A stretch of DNA of 64,000 nt from Brooklawnia sp937867175 (GCA_036821905.1 DAISIR010000010.1:34157-98156); one strand, 5' to 3'. Shown: positions 51,617-61,020, numbered from the stretch's first letter. A program made the numbers and translations. The notes: generated by a model not told the origin, from the letters alone.

Positions 51617-53020
51617 ATGGCCAATCAGCATTTGTCACTCACCTTCCTCGGCGGCACGCAGACGGTCACCGGATCCAAGTTTCTGCTCACCGTGGGCGGC
51701 AGGCGACGCGTCCTGGTTGACTGCGGCTTGTTCCAGGGTCAGAAAGAACTGCGCGAGATGAACTGGGAACGCTTCCCAACCGACCCGGCGAACATTGATG
51801 CGGTCGTCCTCACCCATGCGCACATGGATCACTGCGGGTACCTGCCTGCCTTGGTCAAGCACGGCTTCCGGGGCCCGGTCTATGCGACCGAAGGCACTCG
51901 GCGGCTGGCCGAGATCGTGCTGCGCGACGCCGGGCACCTCCAGGAGAGCGAAGCGGAGGACGCTCGCCGCGGCGGCTACTCGCGGCACGCCGAACCGCAA
52001 CCGCTGTACACCGAGCAGGACGTTGAGGACACGCTCCCGCTGTTCCGGTCCGTGGAATACCACAGGGATTTCGAACTTCTGGACGGCCTGCGGATGCGGC
52101 TGTGGCGGGCGGGCCACATCCTGGGTTCGGCGAGCATCCGGATGTGGCTGGATGAAGCCGACCCCGAGGAGAACGCGATCGTCTTCTCCGGCGACCTGGG
52201 ACGCCATCATCACCCGGTGCTGGCCGATCGCGAGGTCCCTGCGGGAGCGTCGACGGTGGTGATCGAGTCGACCTACGGTGATCGTGAGCATCCGGAGCCG
52301 GACGTCGCGCACGAGGAGTTCGGCGACCTGATCAATCGCACGGTCGCCCGGGGGGGCAACGTGCTGATCCCGGCCTTCGCCGTCGATCGCACCGAGGTGG
52401 TGCTGCTCACGCTGCAGCAGATGATGGAATCCGGCCGGATCAGCGCTGACATCCCGATCTTCGTGAACTCCCCGATGGGGCTGGCGGCACTTGATGTCTA
52501 TCGTGATCCGGCGCTGGCCTACGAGATCGGTTCCGAGTTCCGCGGTCGCCCCTTCATCAAACTGCCCACGCTGCGCGAGGCTCGTTCGAAGGAGGACTCG
52601 ATCGCCCTGAACAGGCCGGCGCAGCCCTCGATTATCATCTCGGCCTCCGGGATGGCAGCCGGCGGACGCGTCGTCCACCACCTGGAGCACATGCTGCCCG
52701 ATCCGAACAACGCGGTGGTCTTCACCGGATTCCAATCAACCGGGACCCGTGGTCGTGCGTTGGTCGACGGCGCGAGCGAACTCAAGATGTACGGCAAGTA
52801 CGTGCCGGTGCGGGCCGAGGTGCTGCAGGACAACGAGTTCAGCGTCCACGCCGACGGCTCGGACCTGATCGACTGGCTCGCTGAAATGACACCGCGACCC
52901 AGTTCGGTCTACTGCGTCCACGGTGAGCCCGACTCGGCGTACGCTCTGGCCCGCCGAATCAGGAAGCAACTCGGCATTGTCGCGGTGGTCCCATCGCATG
53001 GCGAGGTGGTCCGGCTCTGA
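51617..53020 (+). CDS. Metallo-beta-lactamase/beta-CASP-domain nuclease-like protein
   Basis: A 467-residue protein of the CPSF/RNase J-like group. The metallo-beta-lactamase motif is THAHMDHCG and later RAGHILGS; the beta-CASP domain (about 250-380) contains ISASGMAAGGRVVHHL. The final VHGEPDSAYALARRI matches beta-CASP motif C. It is expected to process RNA, although targets are unknown. I start at 51617; the longer frame includes non-homologous residues. A strong terminator follows. Confidence 0.88.
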   Translation: MANQHLSLTFLGGTQTVTGSKFLLTVGGRRRVLVDCGLFQGQKELREMNWERFPTDPANIDAVVLTHAHMDHCGYLPALVKHGFRGPVYATEGTRRLAEIVLRDAGHLQESEAEDARRGGYSRHAEPQPLYTEQDVEDTLPLFRSVEYHRDFELLDGLRMRLWRAGHILGSASIRMWLDEADPEENAIVFSGDLGRHHHPVLADREVPAGASTVVIESTYGDREHPEPDVAHEEFGDLINRTVARGGNVLIPAFAVDRTEVVLLTLQQMMESGRISADIPIFVNSPMGLAALDVYRDPALAYEIGSEFRGRPFIKLPTLREARSKEDSIALNRPAQPSIIISASGMAAGGRVVHHLEHMLPDPNNAVVFTGFQSTGTRGRALVDGASELKMYGKYVPVRAEVLQDNEFSVHADGSDLIDWLAEMTPRPSSVYCVHGEPDSAYALARRIRKQLGIVAVVPSHGEVVRL

Positions 53021-53036
53021 GCTGCCGGTGAAGGAC

Positions 53037-53077
53037 GCAGAAGGCGGCCCGCCGGTATCCGGTGGGCCGCCTTCTGC
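53037..53077. terminator. Strong hairpin terminator between the beta-CASP gene and the GPH transporter gene
   Basis: GCAGAAGGCGGCCC pairs perfectly with GGGCCGCCTTCTGC, and CCGG/CCGG extends the stem around a 3-nt loop with one bulged position on each side. It lies 17 nt after one stop and 36 nt after the convergent one, so it can serve both strands. Confidence 0.8.
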
Positions 53078-53112
53078 TGGCTCAAGTCCCTGGTCAGTTC
53101 AGGGGTGACGGA

Positions 53113-54588
53113 TCACTTCAGGGGGTCGTCCGCCAAGCTGGTGCCAGCGCGGCGAGCGGCGAGAATCTCGACGTTCTTGGCAATGGCGGCCTTCTTCAAC
53201 GGGTAGAGGAAGAACAACACCACGCCGACCAGGATGAAGCAGACACCCGGAACCACGTTCACCAGCATGTAGATCCCGCTGATGACTTCCTCCGACTGCT
53301 GTTGACCCGCCTTGGCCGCCTCGACGCTGAAGCCGATCCAGCCCAAGGCGGCACCGGTGAGCCCTCCGGCGAGTGCCTGGCCGACCTTGCGGGCCCACGA
53401 GTACAACGCGTAAACGGTGGCGTCGTCACGCTGGCCGGTGCGTACGTCCTGGTAGTCGATGACGTCGGTGATGAACGCCCAGACCAGGAAGTTGAAGATC
53501 GCGACGGTGAACTGGGCGAGCGAGTACAGCACGATCCACACGATTGCCTGATTCTGATCCAGGTGCAGGAAGTACGCGCTCAGCAGGATCGCCCCGCCGA
53601 TGACCATCGCGACCGCACCGGTCTCGGCCTTGCCGAACCGCTTGCCCAGCCAAGGAGCCAGGAGGATCAAGGCGAAGGTTGGCAGCAGCGAGGCCATCTG
53701 GGCCAGGGACTGCAGCTTGCCGTTGCCGAAGTAGGTGAGGAAGGTGTAGCCGAGCATGCCGGACAGGAAGAGGTTGCCGAGCAGCAGGACCAGCGCGGCC
53801 AGGATCAGGGTGAGTAGGGCCTTGTTGGTGGTGATCGAGGCGAGCATCTTGCCGATGCCGGCGCCCTCGCCCTTGGGCTGTGGCTTGGACTCGATGCGCT
53901 CCTCGACGTTCAAGTAGCACAGTGCGTAGCAGACGACGGCCAGCACGGCGCAGATCGATGCGGCGATCGTCATCCGTGGCCCGTCCAGCACCGAGACGCC
54001 CTCGGCGTTGGTGGTGTAGACGAACAGCGGCAGCACCGACGAGATGACCAGCATGGCCAGGTTCGCCCCGGTCGAGCGGAAGACCGACAGTTGGGCGCGG
54101 TGGTCGGGATCGGCCGAGATGACCGAGGCCATCGACCCGTAGGGGATGTTGATTGCGGTGTAGGTGACCGAGCCCCACAGGAAGTAGGTGGCGGCCATGT
54201 ACACCACCTTCAGGGTGTAGCTTTCCCAGTCTGCGACGAACGACATGTACATCAATGCCGACGCCACTGCCACCGGGATCGCGATGTACTTGATCCAGCG
54301 CTTGAACTTGTCGCCGCCGGGCTTGACCGGCAGGCGGTCGACGAGGATGCCCATGCCGACATCGGTGAAGCCATCGACGAGGCGTGCAACCAAGAAGAGC
54401 AGGCCGACATGGCCGGGTTGGATGCCCACTACGTTGGTGTAGAAGAGCATGAAGAACATCATTTGAAGGATGAAGGTGAAATCGTTGCCGAAGTCACCGA
54501 ACATGTACCCGATCTTGTCGCGCATCCCGAAGGGACGCTTCGCGCTGTCGGGCTGTTGCGCGACAGACTCGGCCACGCCATTGGTCAT
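53113..54588 (-). CDS. GPH-family sugar:cation symporter
   Basis: A 491-residue, twelve-helix transporter of the glycoside-pentoside-hexuronide family (MelB-like). The N-terminal GYMFGDFGNDFTFILQMMFF and DVGMGILVDRLPVKPGGDKFKRW region is typical, as is DVIDYQDVRTGQRDDATVYAL in the second half. Substrate unknown. The ATG at 54588 follows AGGAGA by 7 nt, preferred over a longer frame from 54669. Two inverted repeats upstream may be operators. No glycosidase gene is adjacent. Confidence 0.9.
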   Translation of the reverse strand: MTNGVAESVAQQPDSAKRPFGMRDKIGYMFGDFGNDFTFILQMMFFMLFYTNVVGIQPGHVGLLFLVARLVDGFTDVGMGILVDRLPVKPGGDKFKRWIKYIAIPVAVASALMYMSFVADWESYTLKVVYMAATYFLWGSVTYTAINIPYGSMASVISADPDHRAQLSVFRSTGANLAMLVISSVLPLFVYTTNAEGVSVLDGPRMTIAASICAVLAVVCYALCYLNVEERIESKPQPKGEGAGIGKMLASITTNKALLTLILAALVLLLGNLFLSGMLGYTFLTYFGNGKLQSLAQMASLLPTFALILLAPWLGKRFGKAETGAVAMVIGGAILLSAYFLHLDQNQAIVWIVLYSLAQFTVAIFNFLVWAFITDVIDYQDVRTGQRDDATVYALYSWARKVGQALAGGLTGAALGWIGFSVEAAKAGQQQSEEVISGIYMLVNVVPGVCFILVGVVLFFLYPLKKAAIAKNVEILAARRAGTSLADDPLK

Positions 54589-54611
54589 GGGTCTTCTCCT
54601 GTTCGAAACCT

Positions 54612-54697
54612 CAGCGCTGGTGTCCAAACGTCGTTGTCCGACCAGCGCTGCTGAGGGCTGCCTCTGCACTTGTACAGTAATCGCGAAAGGGATTCGC
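54612..54697 (-). promoter_or_regulatory. Two inverted repeats upstream of the GPH transporter
   Basis: CAGCGCTGG (54612-54620) and CCAGCGCTG (54642-54650) form one repeat with a 21-bp spacer. GCGAA-AGGGA-TTCGC (54683-54697) forms a second, next to a minus-strand TACTGT (54679-54674) that could be the -10. The set looks like a regulated sugar promoter, but no regulator gene is adjacent. Confidence 0.4.
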
Positions 54698-54761
54698 AGC
54701 TAGCCGTTTGGTCGGTAGTTGCCGCAACAACCGCTTGACCTGCCGCGACGTTCGGTGAGTT

Positions 54762-55583
54762 CTAGGCGGTCAGAAGCAGATTCTGACGCCGATCTGGCAG
54801 CCCGAACCAACGGTTCAATTCGAGGGCGGTGCCGCCGTCGTCGAAGTTGGCTGCGACGTCGGCGGCTGCGGCCCGGACCTCCCAAGGGGAGTCACCCATC
54901 GCGACTCCGCGACCGGCCCAGGCCAGCATTTCGAGGTCGTTGTGACCATCGCCCAAGGCCAGCACGTTGTCTGCGGCGATGCCGAGTTCGCCGCAGATGC
55001 CGGCCAACGCAGTGGCCTTGTTGACCCCGGCCGGCGCGATGTCGAGCCAGGCAGACCAACCGACCGAGTAACTGACCCCATGCATTCCGATCGAAGCCGC
55101 TAGCTCGACGAAGTCCTCCTGCCGGGCGTCCGGGTCGCAAACGATGACTCGGGGGACGGGCCGAGCCGCCAGCTCCGCCAGCGACTGGATGGTCAGCCGC
55201 CCGCGCAGGTCACCTTCGGGGAAGAGCCTGTTAAGCCGGAAACCGACGCCCAGCTCTTCGACTGCGATGCGGGCGTTCGGAGCATGCTCCACCACGGTGT
55301 CAATGACCTCGCCCGGGTTGAAGGTCACCATTCGAGGCTCCTTCAACGGCGGGTGACCGAGCACGACCGCTCCGTTCGAACAGACCACCGGCCCCGGCGG
55401 CAGTTCCAGTTGCTCGAAGACTGGACGGGCGTCCAACCAGGCGCGTCCGGTCGCCAGCACCAAGGGCGTGGCACTAGCTACGACACGCTGCACCGCCGCC
55501 TTGACATCGAGGGGCAGGTTGCCCTGACGATCGACCAAGGTGCCGTCGATATCGAGCGCTACCAGTTCCGGACGCCAAGTCAT
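54762..55583 (-). CDS. Cof-type HAD-IIB phosphatase
   Basis: A 273-residue HAD hydrolase of the IIB class. Motif I is LVALDIDGTLVDRQG, motif II threonine is in LVLATGRAW, the lysine is in GVNKATAL, and motif IV is LALGDGHNDLEMLAWAGRGVAMGD. A C2-type cap lies between motifs II and III. Cof-like enzymes act on sugar phosphates, flavin mononucleotide or similar; substrate unknown here. The ATG at 55583 follows GGGAG. Confidence 0.9.
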   Translation of the reverse strand: MTWRPELVALDIDGTLVDRQGNLPLDVKAAVQRVVASATPLVLATGRAWLDARPVFEQLELPPGPVVCSNGAVVLGHPPLKEPRMVTFNPGEVIDTVVEHAPNARIAVEELGVGFRLNRLFPEGDLRGRLTIQSLAELAARPVPRVIVCDPDARQEDFVELAASIGMHGVSYSVGWSAWLDIAPAGVNKATALAGICGELGIAADNVLALGDGHNDLEMLAWAGRGVAMGDSPWEVRAAAADVAANFDDGGTALELNRWFGLPDRRQNLLLTA

Positions 55584-55668
55584 GCGGTTGATGCTCCCAT
55601 CTGTCGGTGAAGACTGCGCAACAACCAGATTGACAGATGGGGAAAACCGCGCGGCCACCGCGGGGGCG

Positions 55669-56418
55669 TCAGCCGAAGAGCCGTCTACAGACTTGGGCGA
55701 GCACCTCATCGATCGGGGCGTGAATCACCAGATCGGCCTGGTGGTCCATCGGGGTCTCGGAGAGGTTCACCACGGCCAGCCGACCACCCCGGTAGTAGTG
55801 CAGCAGACCTGCGGCTGGGTAGACATTCAGCGAGGTGCCACCGACCAGCAGGACGTCGGCGTGTTGCACGGCAGCCACTGACGCGGCGACGACCCCTTCG
55901 TCCAAGGCCTCGCCGTACAAGACGACGTCGGGACGAATCATCGCCCCACATTGCGGGCAGCTGGGGACGACCGGCTCCTCCGGGATCTGGGCCAGGGTGA
56001 ACCGGTGCCGGCCGCGCCCCAGGCAGTGGTTGCGCTCCACCGAGCCGTGCAATTCGTGGACGACCCGTGAGCCGGCCTTTTGATGGAGGCCGTCGATGTT
56101 CTGCGTGACCACGGCGACCAAGCGCCCCCGGGCCTCCAACTCGGCGAGCCCGGTGTGGGCGGGGTTCGGCTGGGCGTCCGGGTGGACGAGGTTCGCGCGG
56201 TGGAACGCGAAGAACTCCGCCGGCTGGTCCATCAGGCAGTCGTGGCTGAGCAGGTACTCGGGGGCGCGACCACCCGGACCTTGGGACGCGTAGAGCCCGG
56301 CAGCTGACCGGAAGTCGGGAATGCCGGACGCAGTGGAGACACCGGCGCCGCCGAAGAAGACGGCGGCCCGGGCGTCGTCGAGCCAGCTGGTCAAGGTGTC
56401 GATGTCGCGGGAAGTCAC
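55669..56418 (-). CDS. Sir2-family NAD-dependent deacylase with altered zinc site
   Basis: A 249-residue sirtuin. The NAD-binding GGAGVSTASGIPDFRS, TQNIDGLHQKAGS with its catalytic HELHGS histidine, and IRPDVVLYGEAL are clear. Sirtuins carry a structural zinc held by two CxxC pairs. Here the second pair is intact (CPQC), but the first reads NHCLGRGRHRF, with arginine where the second cysteine belongs; a histidine nearby could substitute. The start is GTG, 6 nt after TAGTGT (leaderless). The ArgG gene lies upstream on the same strand. Confidence 0.88.
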   Translation of the reverse strand: MTSRDIDTLTSWLDDARAAVFFGGAGVSTASGIPDFRSAAGLYASQGPGGRAPEYLLSHDCLMDQPAEFFAFHRANLVHPDAQPNPAHTGLAELEARGRLVAVVTQNIDGLHQKAGSRVVHELHGSVERNHCLGRGRHRFTLAQIPEEPVVPSCPQCGAMIRPDVVLYGEALDEGVVAASVAAVQHADVLLVGGTSLNVYPAAGLLHYYRGGRLAVVNLSETPMDHQADLVIHAPIDEVLAQVCRRLFG

Positions 56419-56442
56419 AACTCGACACTAACCCTTGGCGTC

Positions 56443-57861
56443 CTAGTCGGTGCCTGCCTCCATGGCTGCCCGGTCGAGCGCGATCTCCTCCTCGGAGGAC
56501 GGCCGCGCGTCGGGGATGTCGAAGTGGCCGCCCGGCTCGAGTTGACCGATCAGTTGCTGGGTGTCGCCGCCGGTGATCTGCCCGAGCGAGACGTACTGCT
56601 CCAGCTTGGCCCGGGAATCGGCGATGTCCAGATTGCGCATGGTGAGCTGGCCGATGCGGTCGGTGGGGCCGAACGCGGCGTCGTCCACCCTCTCCATACT
56701 GAGCCGTTCGGGCTGATAGCTGAAGTTCGGCCCGGTGGTGTTCAGGATCGTGTAGTCGTCGCCGCGGCGCAGCTTGAGGGTCACCTGACCGGTGATCACC
56801 GAGGCGACCCAACGCTGAAGTGACTCCCGGATCATCATCGATTGCGGGTCGAACCAGCGGCCCTCGTAAAGCAGCCGACCCAGGCGGACGCCCTCTGCAT
56901 GGTAGTTCGCCAGCGTGTCTTCGTTGTGGATCGCGTTGAGCAGTCGCTCATAGCCGATGTGCAGCAGCGCCATGCCGGGCGCCTCGTAGATGCCGCGGCT
57001 CTTGGCCTCGATGATGCGGTTCTCGATCTGGTCGCTCATGCCCAGGCCGTGGCGTCCACCAATCTGGTTGGCCTTCATGACCAGTTCGACCCGGTCGGCG
57101 AAGTGCTCGCCGTTGATCGCCACCGGGTAGCCGTTCTCGAAAGTGAGGGTGACGATCTCTGGCTCGATGGTCACCGCCGGATCCCAGAACTTGACGCCCA
57201 TGATGGGCTCCACGGTTTCGAGCGAGACGTCCAGGTTCTCCAGGGTCTTGGCCTCGTGGGTGGCGCCCCAGATGTTGGCGTCGGTGGAGTAGGCCTTCTC
57301 TTTGGAATCGCGGTAAGGCAGTTTGCGTTCGGTGAGCCACTGGCTCATCTCGTCGCGACCGCCCAGTTCGGTGACGAACGCGGTGTCGAGCCATGGCTTG
57401 TAGATGCGCAGTTGCGGGTTGGCCATCAGCCCGTAGCGGTAGAACCGCTCGATGTCGTTGCCTTTGTAGGTCGAACCGTCACCCCAGATGAAGACGTTGT
57501 CGTCGGCCATCGCGCGCACCAGCATGGTGCCGGTGACCGCGCGTCCGATCGGGGTGGTGTTGAAGTAGGACTTGCCAGCTGACTTGATGTGGAAGGCGCC
57601 GCACTGCAGGGCGACCAAGCCCTGCTCCACCAGTGATGTGCGGCAATCGATCAGCCGCGACAACTCTGCGCCGTACGCCAGCGCGCGTCCGGGCACCGAG
57701 TCGATGTCTGGTTCGTCGTACTGGCCGATGTCGGCGGTGTAGGTGCAGGGCACTGCACCGTGCTCTCGCATCCACGCGACCGCGACCGAGGTGTCGAGGC
57801 CACCGGAGAATGCGATGCCGACGCGTTCGCCGGCGGGCAGAGTTGTCAGGACTTTGGACAC
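56443..57861 (-). CDS. argG: Argininosuccinate synthase (long type)
   Basis: Joins citrulline and aspartate using ATP. The 472-residue protein has the ATP loop VGIAFSGGLDTSVAV, FHIKSAGKSYFNTTPIGR and the ANIWGATHEAKTLENL segment, matching the longer E. coli-type ArgG rather than the form of about 400 residues found in most actinobacteria. The start is GTG, 7 nt after TAGGCT. It stands apart from argF at 37811, so the arginine genes are dispersed. Confidence 0.94.
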   Translation of the reverse strand: MSKVLTTLPAGERVGIAFSGGLDTSVAVAWMREHGAVPCTYTADIGQYDEPDIDSVPGRALAYGAELSRLIDCRTSLVEQGLVALQCGAFHIKSAGKSYFNTTPIGRAVTGTMLVRAMADDNVFIWGDGSTYKGNDIERFYRYGLMANPQLRIYKPWLDTAFVTELGGRDEMSQWLTERKLPYRDSKEKAYSTDANIWGATHEAKTLENLDVSLETVEPIMGVKFWDPAVTIEPEIVTLTFENGYPVAINGEHFADRVELVMKANQIGGRHGLGMSDQIENRIIEAKSRGIYEAPGMALLHIGYERLLNAIHNEDTLANYHAEGVRLGRLLYEGRWFDPQSMMIRESLQRWVASVITGQVTLKLRRGDDYTILNTTGPNFSYQPERLSMERVDDAAFGPTDRIGQLTMRNLDIADSRAKLEQYVSLGQITGGDTQQLIGQLEPGGHFDIPDARPSSEEEIALDRAAMEAGTD

Positions 57862-57934
57862 GCGCGTCAGCCTACTGCCCCATGGGGGTGCGGTCGGCGC
57901 CAGCCCATCTCGATGGAACCTGTTTGCGTCCTGC

Positions 57935-57971
57935 GCAATGCGGGCGGTCGAACTGTAACCGCCCGCATTGC
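57935..57971 (-). terminator. Hairpin terminator after pckG
   Basis: A perfect 14-bp inverted repeat (GCAATGCGGGCGGT and its complement) with a 9-nt loop lies 34 nt after the pckG stop and 66 nt before the argG -10 region on the same strand. Confidence 0.75.
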
Positions 57972-58005
57972 ACCGCCGCCCGCCCGGCTCGCCCGGGCAG
58001 GCCGC

Positions 58006-59922
58006 TCAATCTTCGCGTGGCCGTGGCGTCGCCTCGCAGGCGTCAAGGACGCCCCGGCGGATCCTCGCGTACTCCTCGGCCAGTTCGGAGGGCATCTGGT
58101 CGCCAAGGAAGTCGAACCACTGCCCGATCCGCGGCAACTCGTCGGCCCACTCGTGCGGGATGAAGGCGGTGACGCCTTCCAGCGTTTCTGTGCTGATGTC
58201 CAGGCCCTCGACGTCCAAGTCCTCGGGGTTCGGCACGTAACCGATGGGCGTCCGCTGGGCGTCCACCGTGCCCTCCAGCCGCTCAACCATCCACTTCAGG
58301 ACGCGGGAGTTGTCGCCGAAGCCGGGCCAGAGGAACTCGCCCTCGGAACCCTTGCGGAACCAGTTGACGTAGAAGATGCGCGGCAGATTCGACTCACTGG
58401 TCGTCCGCCCGATCTTCAGCCAGTGCGACAGGTAGTCGCCCACGTGGTAGCCGATGAACGGACGCATCGCCATCGGGTCACGACGGACCACCCCGACTGC
58501 GCCAACAGCTGCCGCGGTGGTCTCCGAACTGCAGGTGGCGCCCATGAAGACCCCGTGTTGCCAGTTGAACGACTCGGTGACCAGCGGGATGGTGTTCTCA
58601 CGGCGCCCCCCGAAGATGATGACGTCCACCGGCACGCCGCGGGGGCTGTCGAAATCGTCGGCGAGGATGGGGCACTGCCTGATCGGTGTGGTGAACCGGC
58701 TGTTCGGATGGGCTGCCTTGTCGGTGTGCCGGCCACCTTCCGGGCCGTGCTCCGGGGTCCACGACCGACCCCGCCAGTCGGTCAGGTGCGCGGGCGGCTG
58801 CTTGGTCATGCCCTCCCACCAAATGTCGCCCTCGTCGGTCAGGGCGACGTTGGTGAAGACGGAATTGCCCTGCTCGATGGCAGCGATCGCGTACGGGTTG
58901 GTCTTCTCTGCGGTGCCGGGGGCCACGCCGAAGAAGCCGGTCTCTGGGTTGACCGCGTACAAGCGGCCGTCCGGACCGAATCGCATCCAGGCGATGTCAT
59001 CGCCAAGGGTCTCCACTTTCCAACCGGGGATGGTCGGCTTGAGCATCGCCAAGTTCGTCTTGCCGCACGCGCTCGGGAACGCGGCACACAAGTGGTACTG
59101 CTTGCCCTCCGGACTGGTCAGTCGCAAGATCAGCATGTGCTCGGCGAGCCAGCCCTCGTCGCGTGCCATCACCGAGGCGATCCGCAGCGCGTAGCACTTC
59201 TTGCCCAGCAGCGAGTTGCCGCCGTAGCCCGAGCCGTACGACCAGACGCGACGGCGTTCGGGGAAGTGTGAAATGTAGACGTGCTCGGCATCGCAGGGCC
59301 ACATGACGTCACGTTTACCCTCCGGCAACGGCAGCCCCACGGAGTGCAGGCACTCGACGAAGGGGGCGTCGCGCTCGGTCATGACGTCCAGCACCTCTTG
59401 ACCCATCCGGGTCATGATCTTCATGTTCAGCACCACGTATGCGGAGTCGCTGATCTCGATCCCGAACTTCGGATCGGGGGCATCGAGGGGACCCATGCAG
59501 AACGGGATCACGAACATCGGCCGTCCTTCCATGGAGCCCTTGTACAGCGGCTTCATGATGCGCTTCATGTCACGCGGATGCATCCAGTTGTTCAGCGGGC
59601 CGGCGTCGTCCTCGCGCTGCGAGCAGATGAAAGTTTGGTCCTCGACCCGCGCGACGTCATCGGGGTCGGTGCGGACGTAGATCGAATTCGGCTTCTTCTC
59701 GGGGTTGAGGATCGTCGCGCGCCCCTTCTTCACGAGGATGTCGATCAGCTCGTGCCATTCTTCTGTTGAGCCGTTGCAGTACCGGATCTCTTTTGGCCTC
59801 GTCAGCGCCGCGATCTTGTTGACCCAATCGACAACCCGCTGTAGCTTCGGCACTTCGCCGATCACCGGGATGTCGGGCACCGAGTGGGCGTGTTGTTCAG
59901 TTGACGCGAGCTGTGTGGTCAT
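58006..59922 (-). CDS. pckG: Phosphoenolpyruvate carboxykinase (GTP)
   Basis: Interconverts oxaloacetate and PEP with GTP/GDP; in related bacteria it works in gluconeogenesis or anaplerosis. The 638 residues contain the P-loop AFPSACGKTNLAM (about 281-292), the oxaloacetate-binding SGYGGNSLLGKKCYALRIAS (231-250) and the nucleotide loop FPSACGKT with its reactive cysteine. Length matches the GTP class. A terminator hairpin follows. The upstream gene on the same strand is a quinone oxidoreductase, 68 nt away. Confidence 0.97.
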   Translation of the reverse strand: MTTQLASTEQHAHSVPDIPVIGEVPKLQRVVDWVNKIAALTRPKEIRYCNGSTEEWHELIDILVKKGRATILNPEKKPNSIYVRTDPDDVARVEDQTFICSQREDDAGPLNNWMHPRDMKRIMKPLYKGSMEGRPMFVIPFCMGPLDAPDPKFGIEISDSAYVVLNMKIMTRMGQEVLDVMTERDAPFVECLHSVGLPLPEGKRDVMWPCDAEHVYISHFPERRRVWSYGSGYGGNSLLGKKCYALRIASVMARDEGWLAEHMLILRLTSPEGKQYHLCAAFPSACGKTNLAMLKPTIPGWKVETLGDDIAWMRFGPDGRLYAVNPETGFFGVAPGTAEKTNPYAIAAIEQGNSVFTNVALTDEGDIWWEGMTKQPPAHLTDWRGRSWTPEHGPEGGRHTDKAAHPNSRFTTPIRQCPILADDFDSPRGVPVDVIIFGGRRENTIPLVTESFNWQHGVFMGATCSSETTAAAVGAVGVVRRDPMAMRPFIGYHVGDYLSHWLKIGRTTSESNLPRIFYVNWFRKGSEGEFLWPGFGDNSRVLKWMVERLEGTVDAQRTPIGYVPNPEDLDVEGLDISTETLEGVTAFIPHEWADELPRIGQWFDFLGDQMPSELAEEYARIRRGVLDACEATPRPRED

Positions 59923-59990
59923 ACGTGTAACTTCCTGTCACTCCGCTGTGATGGCAGTATCTGTCTGACTGCGAAAAGCCAGTCCGCCAG

Positions 59991-60962
59991 TCACTCTAGC
60001 GTCAGGATGAGCTTCCCAACGTTGCTTCCAGAGGCCAGAATCTCATGTGCGGCGGCTGCGTCCCGTAGGGAGAACCTTGTCTCCGGTGCCAACTGGATCA
60101 CTCGCGCGGTGATCAGCGGCCAGACCCGTTCGGCGACCTGCCGGACGATCTCCGACTTCTGCTCGACAGGGCGCCCGCGCAGGCTCGTGGCGGTGATGGT
60201 GGCGCGCTTGTTCAGCAGTTTGGCGATGTCCAGTTCGGCCTTGGTGCCCTTCTGCATACCGATGATCACCAGCCTGCCGTCCGGACGAAGCGCCGAGATG
60301 TTCTGTTCGAGGTACTTGGCCCCGATGATGTCGAGGATGACGTCCACGCCGCGGTCCTCGGTGGCCATCAGCAGTTCGGTGAGCCAGTCGCGAGCGTAGT
60401 TGATCACGATGTCGGCACCCAGTCGCCGGCAGTGGTCGAGTTTGCCTGCGGACGCGGTGGTGGCCACCTTGGCCCCCAACACCTTGGCGTACTGGATCGC
60501 GAAGGTGCCGATGCCACCGGCGCCGCCGTGGACCAGGAAGGTTTCGCCGCTGCGCAGTTGGGCGCGGTCGAGGTTGGACAGCACGGTGGCTGCCACTTCG
60601 ACCAATCCGGCCGCGCTGACCAGGTCGACACCCGCGGGGGGACTGGTCACCTGGCCCGCCGGTACCACCACGTACTCCGCGTAGGCGCCACCGGCCAGCA
60701 GCGCGACCACCTCGTCGCCGGGCTGCCAGTCGTCCACGTCATCGCCGATCGCGTCGATGACGCCGGAGCACTCCAAGCCGAGCAACTCGGACACCCCCGC
60801 CGGCGGTGGGTAGTAGCCCTGGCGCTGCAGCAGATCGGCGCGATTCACCCCAACCGCAACCGTCCGGACACGCACCTCATCGGGGCCCGGCTCCGGGGTC
60901 GGCACCTCGGCCCAGCGCATTTTCTCGGTTCCACCGAACCCTTCAAGGGTGATCGCGAACAT
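59991..60962 (-). CDS. Quinone oxidoreductase-type medium-chain dehydrogenase
   Basis: A 323-residue NAD(P)H-dependent oxidoreductase of the QOR/PIG3 group. The N-terminal GroES-like domain has VGVNRADLLQRQGYYPPP, and the Rossmann domain carries VHGGAGGIGTFAIQYAKVLG. No zinc-binding cysteines are present. Family members reduce quinones or enones. CAGGCT lies 6 nt before the ATG, a leaderless promoter. It is upstream of pckG on the same strand. Confidence 0.9.
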   Translation of the reverse strand: MFAITLEGFGGTEKMRWAEVPTPEPGPDEVRVRTVAVGVNRADLLQRQGYYPPPAGVSELLGLECSGVIDAIGDDVDDWQPGDEVVALLAGGAYAEYVVVPAGQVTSPPAGVDLVSAAGLVEVAATVLSNLDRAQLRSGETFLVHGGAGGIGTFAIQYAKVLGAKVATTASAGKLDHCRRLGADIVINYARDWLTELLMATEDRGVDVILDIIGAKYLEQNISALRPDGRLVIIGMQKGTKAELDIAKLLNKRATITATSLRGRPVEQKSEIVRQVAERVWPLITARVIQLAPETRFSLRDAAAAHEILASGSNVGKLILTLE

Positions 60963-61020
60963 GCCCTCAGCCTGCCACCCGAACGCTGAGGCCGTGGTGG
61001 GCTAGCATGGTTCTGCCTCT

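Noticed and set aside
57935..57971. Third copy of the twin hairpin
   Set aside because: Only the outer ATTGCGG-like edge is shared; the stem core and loop differ, so it is treated as an ordinary terminator.
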